Assembly: GCA_034436035.1 (NCBI GenBank)
Contig: DAOTVW010000252.1
Span: 1 to 7,292, forward strand
From: UBA4823 sp034436035
GTDB lineage: Bacteria > Chloroflexota > Anaerolineae > Anaerolineales > UBA4823
Reading direction: 5' to 3'
DNA: 7,292 nucleotides
The notes under the pieces are model-generated. The model was not told the origin of the DNA, searched no databases, and was given only the letters and a program-made list of their open reading frames with translations. Below, one piece after another: positions 1 through 5,599 of the stretch; positions within the stretch are counted from its first letter, which is position 1, and each line of letters begins with the position of its first letter. The translations under genes and the position numbers were made by a program.

Positions 1-391
1 GCTTCGATTCGCTCGCAGTGACAATAACCATACCGTCATTGCGATGGAGCGCTCTTTGCGACAGAAGCAATCTCTATGCTTGGGTGGGCGACTGCTTCAC
101 TTCATTCGCAGTGACAATAACAATGGAGCGCTCGGTGCGACAGAAGCAATCTCCATGTTTGAGCGGGAGACTACTTCGCTTCGCTCGCAGTGACAATAAC
201 AATGGAGCGCTCGTTGCGACAGAAGCAATCTCTCTGCTTGGGTGGGAGACTGCTTCGCTTCGCTCGCAGTGACAACAACGATGGAGCGCTCATTGCGACA
301 AAAGCAATCTCCATGCTTGAGCGGGAGACTGCTTCACTTCGCTCGCAGTGACAACAACGATGGAGCGTTCTTTGCGACAGAAGCGATCTCT
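1..391. repeat. Tandem 79-bp repeat array of the GTCATTGCGA / TCGCAGTGAC palindromic type
   Basis: The word ATGGAGCG (last copy ATGGAGCG followed by T) begins at 44, 123, 202, 281 and 360, giving an exact 79-bp period with four full units and a fifth that decays after about 391. Positions 1-34 are the tail of an earlier unit, so the array continues to the left. Each unit holds a left arm (GCGACAGAAGCAATCTC-like) and a partly complementary right arm (GAGACTGCTTCGCTTCGC then TCGCAGTGAC). Only the first unit keeps the outer left end GTCATTGCGA at 35-44. Similar GTCATTGCGA...TCGCAATGAC repeats are dispersed between genes in many bacterial genomes and often give rise to false ORFs. Since 79 is not a multiple of three, the reading frame changes at each unit, so the open frames here are not genes. 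Function is unknown. Confidence 0.93.
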
Positions 392-508
392 CACCCGGAG
401 ATGTATTCGATATTTCATAAATTGCCTTTGCAACAAAATCTACCAAGTTATCGTTTTCGATTATCAAAACTGGTACTTCTTCCACTATGAAGGAGTAAAA
501 TTAAGATA
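392..508. other. Intergenic leader between the repeat array and the first gene
   Basis: This unique, AT-rich stretch separates the array from the membrane-protein gene. AAGGAG at 490-495 is the only good Shine-Dalgarno match; it sits 13 bases before the ATG at 509, longer than usual. No in-frame alternative ATG, GTG or TTG lies closer, because the frame is closed by TGA at 488-490. I found no convincing -35/-10 pair; TTGCAA (428-433) with TATCGT (449-454) has only 15 bases between the boxes. The minus strand of 390-503 reads without a stop and is protein-like (see findings). Confidence 0.5.
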
Positions 509-1027
509 ATGAATGATGAAATGGAATCGAAAACTTATCAGCCCATCCCTGCACCACGCACGGGAGAGGGCAATGCCTGGATTTTGACGTTTTTGGTATT
601 TCTGATTTGGTTTTTTATGCGCATATCCGGGCAAGCTATCCCTTGGAGCGTCACGTTATTCCTGATATTCCTCGTTATTGCTGCTGCATTGATCAGTTTG
701 AACAACTGGGTCGAACGCCGCACTACCATCCAGATCGACTCGCAGGGTATCCGTTTCAAAAATGGGCTGCGGAAGGTCTCTTTAAATTGGGATGCAATAG
801 ATAATGTTTGGGTGAAGCCGGCTGTTTGGGGGAATCGGGTGCGGGTGAGCGGGAGAGGTGGCCAGTTTGACTTTCACACTTTGGGTGAGGTAAAATATAA
901 AGGCGTGGTCAAAGCACAGACAGGGTTTGCTGAGGGCGAAGAACTGATTCGATTGATCGTTCTCAACAGTGGTTTGAGCATTGCTGAGGATTTAGGCAAT
1001 ACATTATCCTATACTCGCAAGAATTAG
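509..1027 (+). CDS. Two-helix membrane protein with a C-terminal bacterial PH-like domain
   Basis: The product is 172 residues. A polar, proline-rich N-terminus (1-22) is followed by two hydrophobic helices at about 23-40 and 46-65. These are joined by a short loop, so both ends probably face the cytoplasm. The rest (about 70-172) resembles the beta-rich PH-like domains found after paired helices in small bacterial membrane proteins: TTIQIDSQGIRFKNG, then a SLNWDAIDNVWV strand, then a VRVSGRGGQFDFHTL strand, and a closing helix EELIRLIVLNSG. No catalytic residues are evident and the role is unknown. The start at 509 is the first ATG after an in-frame stop at 488-490. AAGGAG at 490-495 is the probable ribosome site, with a long 13-base spacer. 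The gene ends in TAG at 1025-1027, just before the tyrS leader. That it is a real gene is likely; the PH-like assignment rests on pattern only. Confidence 0.8.
   Translation: MNDEMESKTYQPIPAPRTGEGNAWILTFLVFLIWFFMRISGQAIPWSVTLFLIFLVIAAALISLNNWVERRTTIQIDSQGIRFKNGLRKVSLNWDAIDNVWVKPAVWGNRVRVSGRGGQFDFHTLGEVKYKGVVKAQTGFAEGEELIRLIVLNSGLSIAEDLGNTLSYTRKN
1010..1015 (+). promoter_or_regulatory. Possible -10 box (TATACT) for tyrS
   Basis: TATACT lies in the last codons of the upstream gene and would start a transcript near 1022, so that the leader structures at 1027-1129 would lie at its 5' end. No good -35 is placed 16-18 bases upstream (TTGCTG at 981-986 is 23 bases away). Treat this as a weak candidate; tyrS may instead be read from the upstream gene. 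Confidence 0.22.
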
Positions 1028-1113
1028 GATGGGTTGGGAAGGCAGCCGCGGAAACAGGAACTCCATCAAACCTATCCAAAGTTAAACCACTTCAGATTAT
1101 GGAACCCTCATCC
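1027..1113 (+). promoter_or_regulatory. Candidate attenuator switch in the tyrS leader
   Basis: The segment GGATGGGTT (1027-1035) can pair with AACCTATCC (1069-1077), giving 9 pairs including one G-T wobble. It can also pair with AACCC-TC-ATCC (1103-1113), giving 9 Watson-Crick pairs with a two-base bulge. The second partner is the left arm and part of the loop of the terminator-like hairpin at 1101-1123. The two pairings exclude each other, and the second would dissolve the hairpin. GGATGGGTT also starts at the stop codon of the upstream gene, so a ribosome ending there would cover it. Aminoacyl-tRNA synthetase genes are often controlled by leader attenuation. I do not see the stem I and specifier loop of a standard T-box. 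The pairings are seen; the regulatory role is inferred. Confidence 0.35.
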
Positions 1114-1129
1114 GGAGAGTGCCTTTTTT
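1101..1129 (+). terminator. Terminator-like hairpin plus T6, upstream of tyrS
   Basis: GGAACCCTC (1101-1109) pairs with GAGAGTGCC (1115-1123) around a five-base loop. Seven of nine positions pair, with A-G and C-A mismatches inside, and six T residues (1124-1129) follow directly. This fits a Rho-independent terminator of modest strength. It may simply end the upstream gene, or act as a conditional attenuator for tyrS, whose start codon is 27 bases further on. Confidence 0.5.
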
Positions 1130-1146
1130 CATGCAAAACTCGAATT

Positions 1147-1151
1147 GGAGG
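1147..1151 (+). promoter_or_regulatory. Ribosome-binding site that sets the tyrS start
   Basis: GGAGG stands five bases before the ATG at 1157. The same frame is open back to a TTG at 1034, but that start has no Shine-Dalgarno sequence. It would add 41 residues unlike the family and encoded across the terminator-like hairpin. The start at 1157 is therefore preferred. Confidence 0.8.
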
Positions 1152-1156
1152 CGTAC

Positions 1157-2395
1157 ATGGTACTGGAAATGAGCATAGATGAACAGGTCGAATATTTGAT
1201 GCGTGGCACAGAATATGGCGACGAAGAATTAAAACAAGCCATGACGAAAGAGTTGCGCCAGCGTCTGATTGAGGCACAGCAAGAAGGGCGCCCATTGCGT
1301 GTTTATTGTGGTTATGACCCGCGCACCGCCGATTTGCATCTGGGGCATACTATCACCATGCGGAAATTACGCCAGTTCCAGGAACTGGGGCATGAGGTGA
1401 CTTTTCTTATCGGCACCTACACCTCATTGATTGGTGATCCCTCTGATAAAGATGTCTTGCGCCCCCAACTAACGCCTGAAGAAGTGGAACGCAACGCCCG
1501 TACCTATGCCGAGCAGGCATATAAGGTTCTCGATCGCGAAAAAACCATTATCCGTTATAACTCGGAGTGGTTATCCAAATTAACCTTTGCCGATTTAATT
1601 CGCTTAGCGTCTAATTTCACCATTCAACAATTTCTCACCCGCGAGAATTTTCGATTACGCTGGGAGCGCAATGACGCCATTTATTTACACGAAACGTTTT
1701 ACTCTTTGATGCAAGGCTATGATGCCTATGCATTACGCGCCGATTGCCAGGTTGGCGGCAGCGATCAGCTGTTCAATATCGCCACGGCCGCACGCAAGAT
1801 CATGACCTTCTTGGGGGAAAAACCGAATATTCCCATTATCATGAGTATCTTACCGGGTACCGATGGTGTTGTGCGGATGAGTAAATCGCTTGGTAACCAC
1901 ATCCCACTCAATACCACCGCCGAAGATATGTATGGTAAAGTGATGAGTTTGCCTGATTTTGCAATGGGGAGTTATTTCCGTTTGGTCACCCGTTGGCAAT
2001 CGTCTTACATACAAGAACTCGAAGAGGGCTTGAAGTCAGGCAAGCTGCACCCCCGAGATGTAAAAATGAAGCTTGCGCGTGAGATCACCGAAATATTCTA
2101 TGGCCCTAAGGAAGCCGAAGAAGCGGAGGCAGCATTTGTGCGGGTTTTCCAACAAGGCTCTGTCCCAGAAGAAATGCCCGAATTTACCGCGAAAGCGGGC
2201 CAAACGGTCTTGGATGTTCTCGTGTCTGCGGGGATGGTGGGAAGTAAAAGTGAGGGGCGGCGCTTGATCGAACAAAAAGGGGTGCGTTTGGATGGAGTTA
2301 CCTTGGAAGATGCCAACCAAGAATTTCCCCATAGTGGTGTGCTGCAAGTTGGAAAACGACGCTATCTCAAGGTAAGAAAAGATAAGGAGGAATGA
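1157..2395 (+). CDS. tyrS: Tyrosyl-tRNA synthetase (KMSKS-type, with S4 domain)
   Basis: This cytoplasmic class I enzyme joins tyrosine to tRNA-Tyr using ATP. The 412-residue product has the usual length. The Rossmann catalytic core holds YCGYDP (50-55), the HIGH motif as HLGH (61-64), the tyrosine-pocket pattern Y182-x3-Q186-x2-D189, QVGGSDQ (198-204) and the KMSKS motif as RMSKS (240-244). RMSKS places it with the KMSKS-bearing TyrRS subgroup rather than the KFGKT subgroup of E. coli and Geobacillus TyrRS. An S4 RNA-binding domain follows at about 348-408, from TVLDVLVSAGM to RRYLKVR. The start at 1157 is set by GGAGG at 1147-1151. Its stop (TGA, 2393-2395) is one base from the ATG of the next gene, whose Shine-Dalgarno lies inside the tyrS end, so these genes are very likely one transcript. 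All expected motifs are present. Confidence 0.97.
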   Translation: MVLEMSIDEQVEYLMRGTEYGDEELKQAMTKELRQRLIEAQQEGRPLRVYCGYDPRTADLHLGHTITMRKLRQFQELGHEVTFLIGTYTSLIGDPSDKDVLRPQLTPEEVERNARTYAEQAYKVLDREKTIIRYNSEWLSKLTFADLIRLASNFTIQQFLTRENFRLRWERNDAIYLHETFYSLMQGYDAYALRADCQVGGSDQLFNIATAARKIMTFLGEKPNIPIIMSILPGTDGVVRMSKSLGNHIPLNTTAEDMYGKVMSLPDFAMGSYFRLVTRWQSSYIQELEEGLKSGKLHPRDVKMKLAREITEIFYGPKEAEEAEAAFVRVFQQGSVPEEMPEFTAKAGQTVLDVLVSAGMVGSKSEGRRLIEQKGVRLDGVTLEDANQEFPHSGVLQVGKRRYLKVRKDKEE

Positions 2396-2396
2396 A

Positions 2397-2624
2397 ATGG
2401 ATGAAATCATCATTGAAATCCGCAAAAACGGATCGATAAAAATTCCTGGACCAATCAAAATTGTGGACGAAGAGGGGAACGAAACGATTATAGATAAAGA
2501 GCGCATTTCTCTTTGTCGTTGTGGGGCTTCGAAAAATAAGCCATTTTGCGATTCCACCCATCGTACAATCGGTTTCGAGAGCCCAGGTGCAAGCCTTACG
2601 CTGATGCAAAAGAGAGAGGAATGA
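2397..2624 (+). CDS. Small CDGSH-type 2Fe-2S protein
   Basis: The product has 75 residues. The C-terminal half carries the CDGSH (mitoNEET-type) motif: C40, C42, C51 and H55, with the spacing C-x-C-x8-C-x3-H and the conserved P49 and D52. In this family these three Cys and one His hold a redox-active 2Fe-2S cluster, usually in a dimer. The glycine of CDGSH is replaced by serine (CDSTH), outside the four ligands. The N-terminal half (1-36) is a beta-rich segment with no membrane helix, so the protein should be soluble in the cytoplasm. AAGGAGG at 2384-2390, six bases before ATG, is a strong ribosome site embedded in the end of tyrS. A role in electron transfer or Fe-S handling is general to the family; the actual partner is unknown. 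Confidence 0.92.
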   Translation: MDEIIIEIRKNGSIKIPGPIKIVDEEGNETIIDKERISLCRCGASKNKPFCDSTHRTIGFESPGASLTLMQKREE

Positions 2625-2631
2625 AGGAATT

Positions 2632-2919
2632 ATGTCCGCCTATGTCATTGTCGATATTACCGTAACGGATCCACAAGGTTATGAAGAATATAAACGCTTA
2701 GCCCCCGCTGCTGTTGCATTGTATGGCGGGAAATACCTCGCCCGAGGCGGGAACTGCGAAACTTTGGAAGGCGATTGGCAACCACAGCGCTTGGTTATTT
2801 TGGAGTTTGAAAATATGGAGAAAGCGAAAGCATGGTTGAACTCGGCGGAATATCAGCCGGCCCGCGCTTTAAGGCATCGTTATGCGCGCTCAAAAATGGT
2901 CGTTGTGGAAGGGGTATAA
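2632..2919 (+). CDS. DUF1330 family protein (ferredoxin-like dimeric alpha-beta barrel)
   Basis: The 95-residue product matches the DUF1330 pattern throughout: AYVIVDITVTDPQGYEEY at the N-terminus, GGKYLARGG (32-40), a WQPQRLVILEF strand (49-59), AKAWLNSAEYQPARALR (65-81) and a closing VVVEG strand. DUF1330 proteins are small cytoplasmic proteins with a dimeric ferredoxin-like fold; no reaction is firmly assigned to the family. The ATG lies seven bases after the previous stop, with AAGGA at 2624-2628 (three-base gap, rather close) and a further GAGAGGA at 2614-2620. It is probably the last gene of the tyrS transcript, since the next gene runs the opposite way. The family call is strong; the role is unknown. 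Confidence 0.93.
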   Translation: MSAYVIVDITVTDPQGYEEYKRLAPAAVALYGGKYLARGGNCETLEGDWQPQRLVILEFENMEKAKAWLNSAEYQPARALRHRYARSKMVVVEGV

Positions 2920-2958
2920 CGTTTTGGTTTTATTAGCCGTTCGATTGCTTATTTGGTG
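2920..2958. other. Short convergent spacer without a clear terminator
   Basis: These 39 bases separate the stop codons of the DUF1330 gene (plus) and the EamA gene (minus). I see no convincing hairpin with a T tract on either strand, only short T runs on the plus strand (CGTTTTGGTTTTATT). Confidence 0.5.
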
Positions 2959-3933
2959 TCAAACCGGCGCCACAACTTCTGCTGTACCTTGCCGGCTTTC
3001 AAAGTAGCGGATCAAGATCACACTTAGGATGATCATCCCGCCACCCACGAGTTGAATGGCGGTCAGACGTTCTCGTAACAGGAAATAGGCGAGGATGCTG
3101 GTGAGGACTGGTTCCAACATGGCAATCAAATTAGCCACACTGGCGGGTAAATAGTCCAAACTCAGCGTGTATAAGCCATATCCTCCGATGGTTGGACCCA
3201 TCGCTAATACCAGTAATGCTAACCACCCCAGAGTTCTTCCACCTAACCAAAACAATGTTGGCAGAAATGGCTGATTTTGCATTCCTGCTGCCACTGCGTT
3301 CAAGGGAAGAAAAAATACTGCGGCAAAGAAGAACGAATAAAGCAGGGCGCTCCAGGAGTTAAACCCTCGATTGGAGGAGACTTTCCCGAGCAGGCTGTAG
3401 CCGGCAAAAGCGATCCCCGATGACAAGCCGGTGACAATCCCAAACGGATTAACCAACCAGGCCGCTCTATCTTGTGCTCCTGAGACAAAAACACAGCCAA
3501 GCAATGCCAAAATAACCGCGCTGAGTTTTCCCCATCCCAAGCTCTCGTTGAGAAATTTCCAGGCAATGATGGCAGTGAAAGCCGAGGAGCTGTAGGCAAG
3601 CACAGTGGATACCGCCGCGCCATTGAGCGCTACCGAAAATGTCCATAAAGAATTGAAGAGTAATAACACCAGTCCATACGCCATAAAGAATGGCAGGTTG
3701 CGCACCCCAATGGTTAGACGCTGGCGGTTAAAGAAAAAGAAAAGGAGAAACAATGTCCCTGAGACAAATAGATCTCGCCAGAACGCTAAAACTAAAGGCG
3801 GGAGCTGATAATTGACCGTGAGGTATCGAATAATGATGCTGGTGAATGCCCAGGCAAAGGTGGCAGTAACACAAATGAGATAACCTTGTGCGCTTGCAGA
3901 GCTTTTCTTTGACGATGGTGTTGATTCAGACAT
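2959..3933 (-). CDS. EamA (DMT superfamily) ten-helix transporter
   Basis: The 324-residue protein is almost entirely hydrophobic and falls into two EamA repeats of five helices each, at about 17-151 and 165-308, the normal layout of drug/metabolite exporters such as RhaT/YdcZ-like and EamA proteins. Family hallmarks are WAFTSIIIRYL in helix 1, the end of the first repeat with WKFLNESLG (125-133), and in the second repeat LEPVLTSILAYFLLRERLT (273-291). The Ser/Lys-rich N-terminus (1-16) and short polar tail are likely cytoplasmic. The start is the first Met after an upstream stretch with only a weak AAGAG 14 bases away. The gene is convergent with DUF1330 and divergent from the kinase. The substrate cannot be read from sequence; members of this family move amino acids, nucleosides, sugars or other small metabolites. 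Confidence 0.93.
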   Translation of the reverse strand: MSESTPSSKKSSASAQGYLICVTATFAWAFTSIIIRYLTVNYQLPPLVLAFWRDLFVSGTLFLLFFFFNRQRLTIGVRNLPFFMAYGLVLLLFNSLWTFSVALNGAAVSTVLAYSSSAFTAIIAWKFLNESLGWGKLSAVILALLGCVFVSGAQDRAAWLVNPFGIVTGLSSGIAFAGYSLLGKVSSNRGFNSWSALLYSFFFAAVFFLPLNAVAAGMQNQPFLPTLFWLGGRTLGWLALLVLAMGPTIGGYGLYTLSLDYLPASVANLIAMLEPVLTSILAYFLLRERLTAIQLVGGGMIILSVILIRYFESRQGTAEVVAPV

Positions 3934-4021
3934 AAAAGATGTATGCTCTTAGGATAATCAATGTACGACGCGGTTTCCCCACCGATGTTGCGGAATAAAC
4001 CCTACGCCAGCCGACAAAGCC

Positions 4022-4027
4022 ATTATA
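4022..4027 (-). promoter_or_regulatory. Possible -10 box (TATAAT) for the EamA gene
   Basis: On the minus strand, positions 4027 down to 4022 read TATAAT. Transcription would begin near 4015 and give a leader of about 80 bases before the ATG at 3933. No good -35 is present at the expected distance, so this rests on the -10 match alone. It lies back to back with the kinase -10 at 4052-4057. Confidence 0.3.
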
Positions 4028-4051
4028 ACGCAAATTATTCCTTTATCCTTG

Positions 4052-4057
4052 TATAAT
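4052..4057 (+). promoter_or_regulatory. -10 box (TATAAT) of the kinase-regulator operon, leaderless
   Basis: A perfect TATAAT ends six bases before the ATG at 4064, so the usual start of transcription would fall on or next to the A of the start codon. The base pair TG directly precedes the box. A -35 match is not evident. The start codon cannot be earlier, because TGA at 4058-4060 closes the frame. The only purine-rich Shine-Dalgarno-like word (GAGG, 4059-4062) leaves one base before ATG, too little for normal use. Confidence 0.55.
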
Positions 4058-4063
4058 TGAGGT

Positions 4064-5599
4064 ATGCGCAGTATCCGATTCTGGTTTCGCGAAAGTTCCC
4101 TTCCCCTAGAAATACTCCATCTCTTTCTCAGTCTTGTATTTATTGGAGTAACTACAGCTCTTTTCTACCCCGTGCGGGATTTATTGGGGACAGCTATTAT
4201 CGCGTTATTATATCTTGTGCCTATTGGGATTAACGCAGCTTTATGGGGTTTGGCAGCCGGTATCCTCTCTGCCATTTTAGCTTTCTTAACCCTCAATTAT
4301 TATTTCATCCCGCCTTATAACACCCTCTTTGTCCATCGCAGCCAAGATTTGGTTATCTTGATTGTCTTCTTAGGAGTGACCATTGTAATCAGTCAGTTAG
4401 TTGGGCGGATGCGTTTGAGCCTGCAAGCAGCCACTGCCCGGGAGCGGGAAGCAGTCCGCTTATATGATCTCATGGTTGAATTAGCCGGTCTTCAAGATGA
4501 ACAAGCCATTATTGAGGTACTTGCCCGTCAAACTCGCCTGGCAATTGAGGCGAGTTATACTGTTGCAGTGGTGTCGTTAATGGAAGAGGAGAAAAAGACG
4601 CCACGCCAGTTTAAAGCAGTCAGCCCCAAAGGCGAGTTAAACGAAAACGAATTAGGGCGGGCTGACTTGGTTGCGCCGATTCAAATGGGCGGGCAGTTTA
4701 TTGGTGAATTGCGCATTTGGCGTAGGACGAGGAATTTTACCAGCGCCGACCTACGCCTCATCCGCATTTACATCAACCAGGCGGTGCTGGCATTAGAACG
4801 CGCTCGCTTATCCCGCGCTACGACCTATGCTAAAATATTGGAGGAAAGTAACCGTCTCAAATCCTCTTTGCTTTCCTCGGTTTCCCACGAACTCCGCACC
4901 CCGTTAGCCACGATTAAGGCAGCGATCTCTTCGCTGCGCAGTAATGCTGTGGAATGGGACAGCGAGGCACGGGAAGATTTGTTGGCTTTAGTCGAAGAAG
5001 AAACAGATCATCTCAATTTACTTGTTGGTAACCTTCTAAATATGTCCCGCCTTGAATCGGGGGCGTTAATCCTAGAACGTTCCTGGAACACCTTGAGCGA
5101 CATTATCCAGAGTGCGCTAAAACGTAGTGCAATATATGCCTCCCAACATCAAATTTTGCCAAGAATAGCTCCTAACCTGCCCTTCGTATATGTGGATTAC
5201 ATCCTTATTGAACAGGTGCTGATTAATTTAATCAATAATAGTTTGAAATATGCCCCTAAGGGAAGTACAATCCAAATCATTGCGGAACAATCTGATGCAC
5301 AAACGATCTTGGTACAGGTGACGAATGAAGGACCTCAGATCGCCGAGGAATATCTTGACCGCATCTTTGATAAGTTTTTTCAATTGGAAAAACCATCGGC
5401 TCTTGCAGGGCAGAATAGCATTTTACCCCAAGGGGGAACTGGTTTGGGGCTTTCGATATGCAAAGGTATTATCGAAGCTCATGGCGGACGGATCTGGGCG
5501 GAGAACCGCGCGCAAGGGATTGCATTTCTTTTTACTATTCCAATACAATTAGCACCACAACCTACCCAGGCAGTCATCCTTAAGGAGATGGAGAAATGA
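4064..5599 (+). CDS. Membrane sensor histidine kinase, DUF4118/KdpD-type, without the KdpD N-terminal domain
   Basis: The 511-residue product has four membrane helices at about 16-115 that match the DUF4118 sensor region of KdpD, including the NYYFIPPYNTLFV turn at 78-90. A GAF-like segment follows at about 130-250. Next is the HisKA dimerisation helix with SHELRTP and the phospho-acceptor H275, then the HATPase domain: N-box around N388-N392, F-box FDKFF (435-439) and G2 box GGTGLGLS (457-464). The large cytoplasmic KdpD and Usp domains found in E. coli KdpD (about 890 residues) are absent, so this is a short KdpD relative. The G1 box reads N421-E-G-P-Q425 instead of the usual D-x-G-x-G. The stop overlaps the regulator start (ATGA), so the two are translationally coupled. 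It is expected to phosphorylate that regulator; the stimulus is unknown, with potassium or turgor possible only by analogy. Confidence 0.92.
   Translation: MRSIRFWFRESSLPLEILHLFLSLVFIGVTTALFYPVRDLLGTAIIALLYLVPIGINAALWGLAAGILSAILAFLTLNYYFIPPYNTLFVHRSQDLVILIVFLGVTIVISQLVGRMRLSLQAATAREREAVRLYDLMVELAGLQDEQAIIEVLARQTRLAIEASYTVAVVSLMEEEKKTPRQFKAVSPKGELNENELGRADLVAPIQMGGQFIGELRIWRRTRNFTSADLRLIRIYINQAVLALERARLSRATTYAKILEESNRLKSSLLSSVSHELRTPLATIKAAISSLRSNAVEWDSEAREDLLALVEEETDHLNLLVGNLLNMSRLESGALILERSWNTLSDIIQSALKRSAIYASQHQILPRIAPNLPFVYVDYILIEQVLINLINNSLKYAPKGSTIQIIAEQSDAQTILVQVTNEGPQIAEEYLDRIFDKFFQLEKPSALAGQNSILPQGGTGLGLSICKGIIEAHGGRIWAENRAQGIAFLFTIPIQLAPQPTQAVILKEMEK

Noticed and set aside
1..391. 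CRISPR array
   Set aside because: The whole 79-bp unit is conserved, including what would be the spacers; units have no short identical repeats separated by unique spacers, and no cas gene is near.
18..490. Open frames on both strands across the repeat array (18-272 +, 242-490 +, 171-485 -)
   Set aside because: They read the repeat in shifting frames, give Arg/Ser/Cys-rich repeated peptides, lack ribosome sites and overlap each other. Only the minus-strand non-repeat part (390-485) was kept as a low-rated observation.
487..498. Three-codon upstream ORF (ATG AAG GAG TAA) before the membrane-protein gene
   Set aside because: It is formed by the Shine-Dalgarno sequence itself and is too short to support as coding without other evidence.
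1028..1156. Standard T-box riboswitch before tyrS
   Set aside because: Only a loose match to the T-box core (GGCAGCCGCGG) is present, with an extra base. The non-coding space before the hairpin is about 73 bases, too little for a usual stem I with specifier loop plus antiterminator.
2036..2609. Minus-strand and alternate-frame open frames over the end of tyrS and the CDGSH gene
   Set aside because: They are shadows of genes with clear family motifs on the plus strand.
2920..2958. Bidirectional terminator between the convergent genes
   Set aside because: No stem of useful length followed by a T run could be drawn on either strand.
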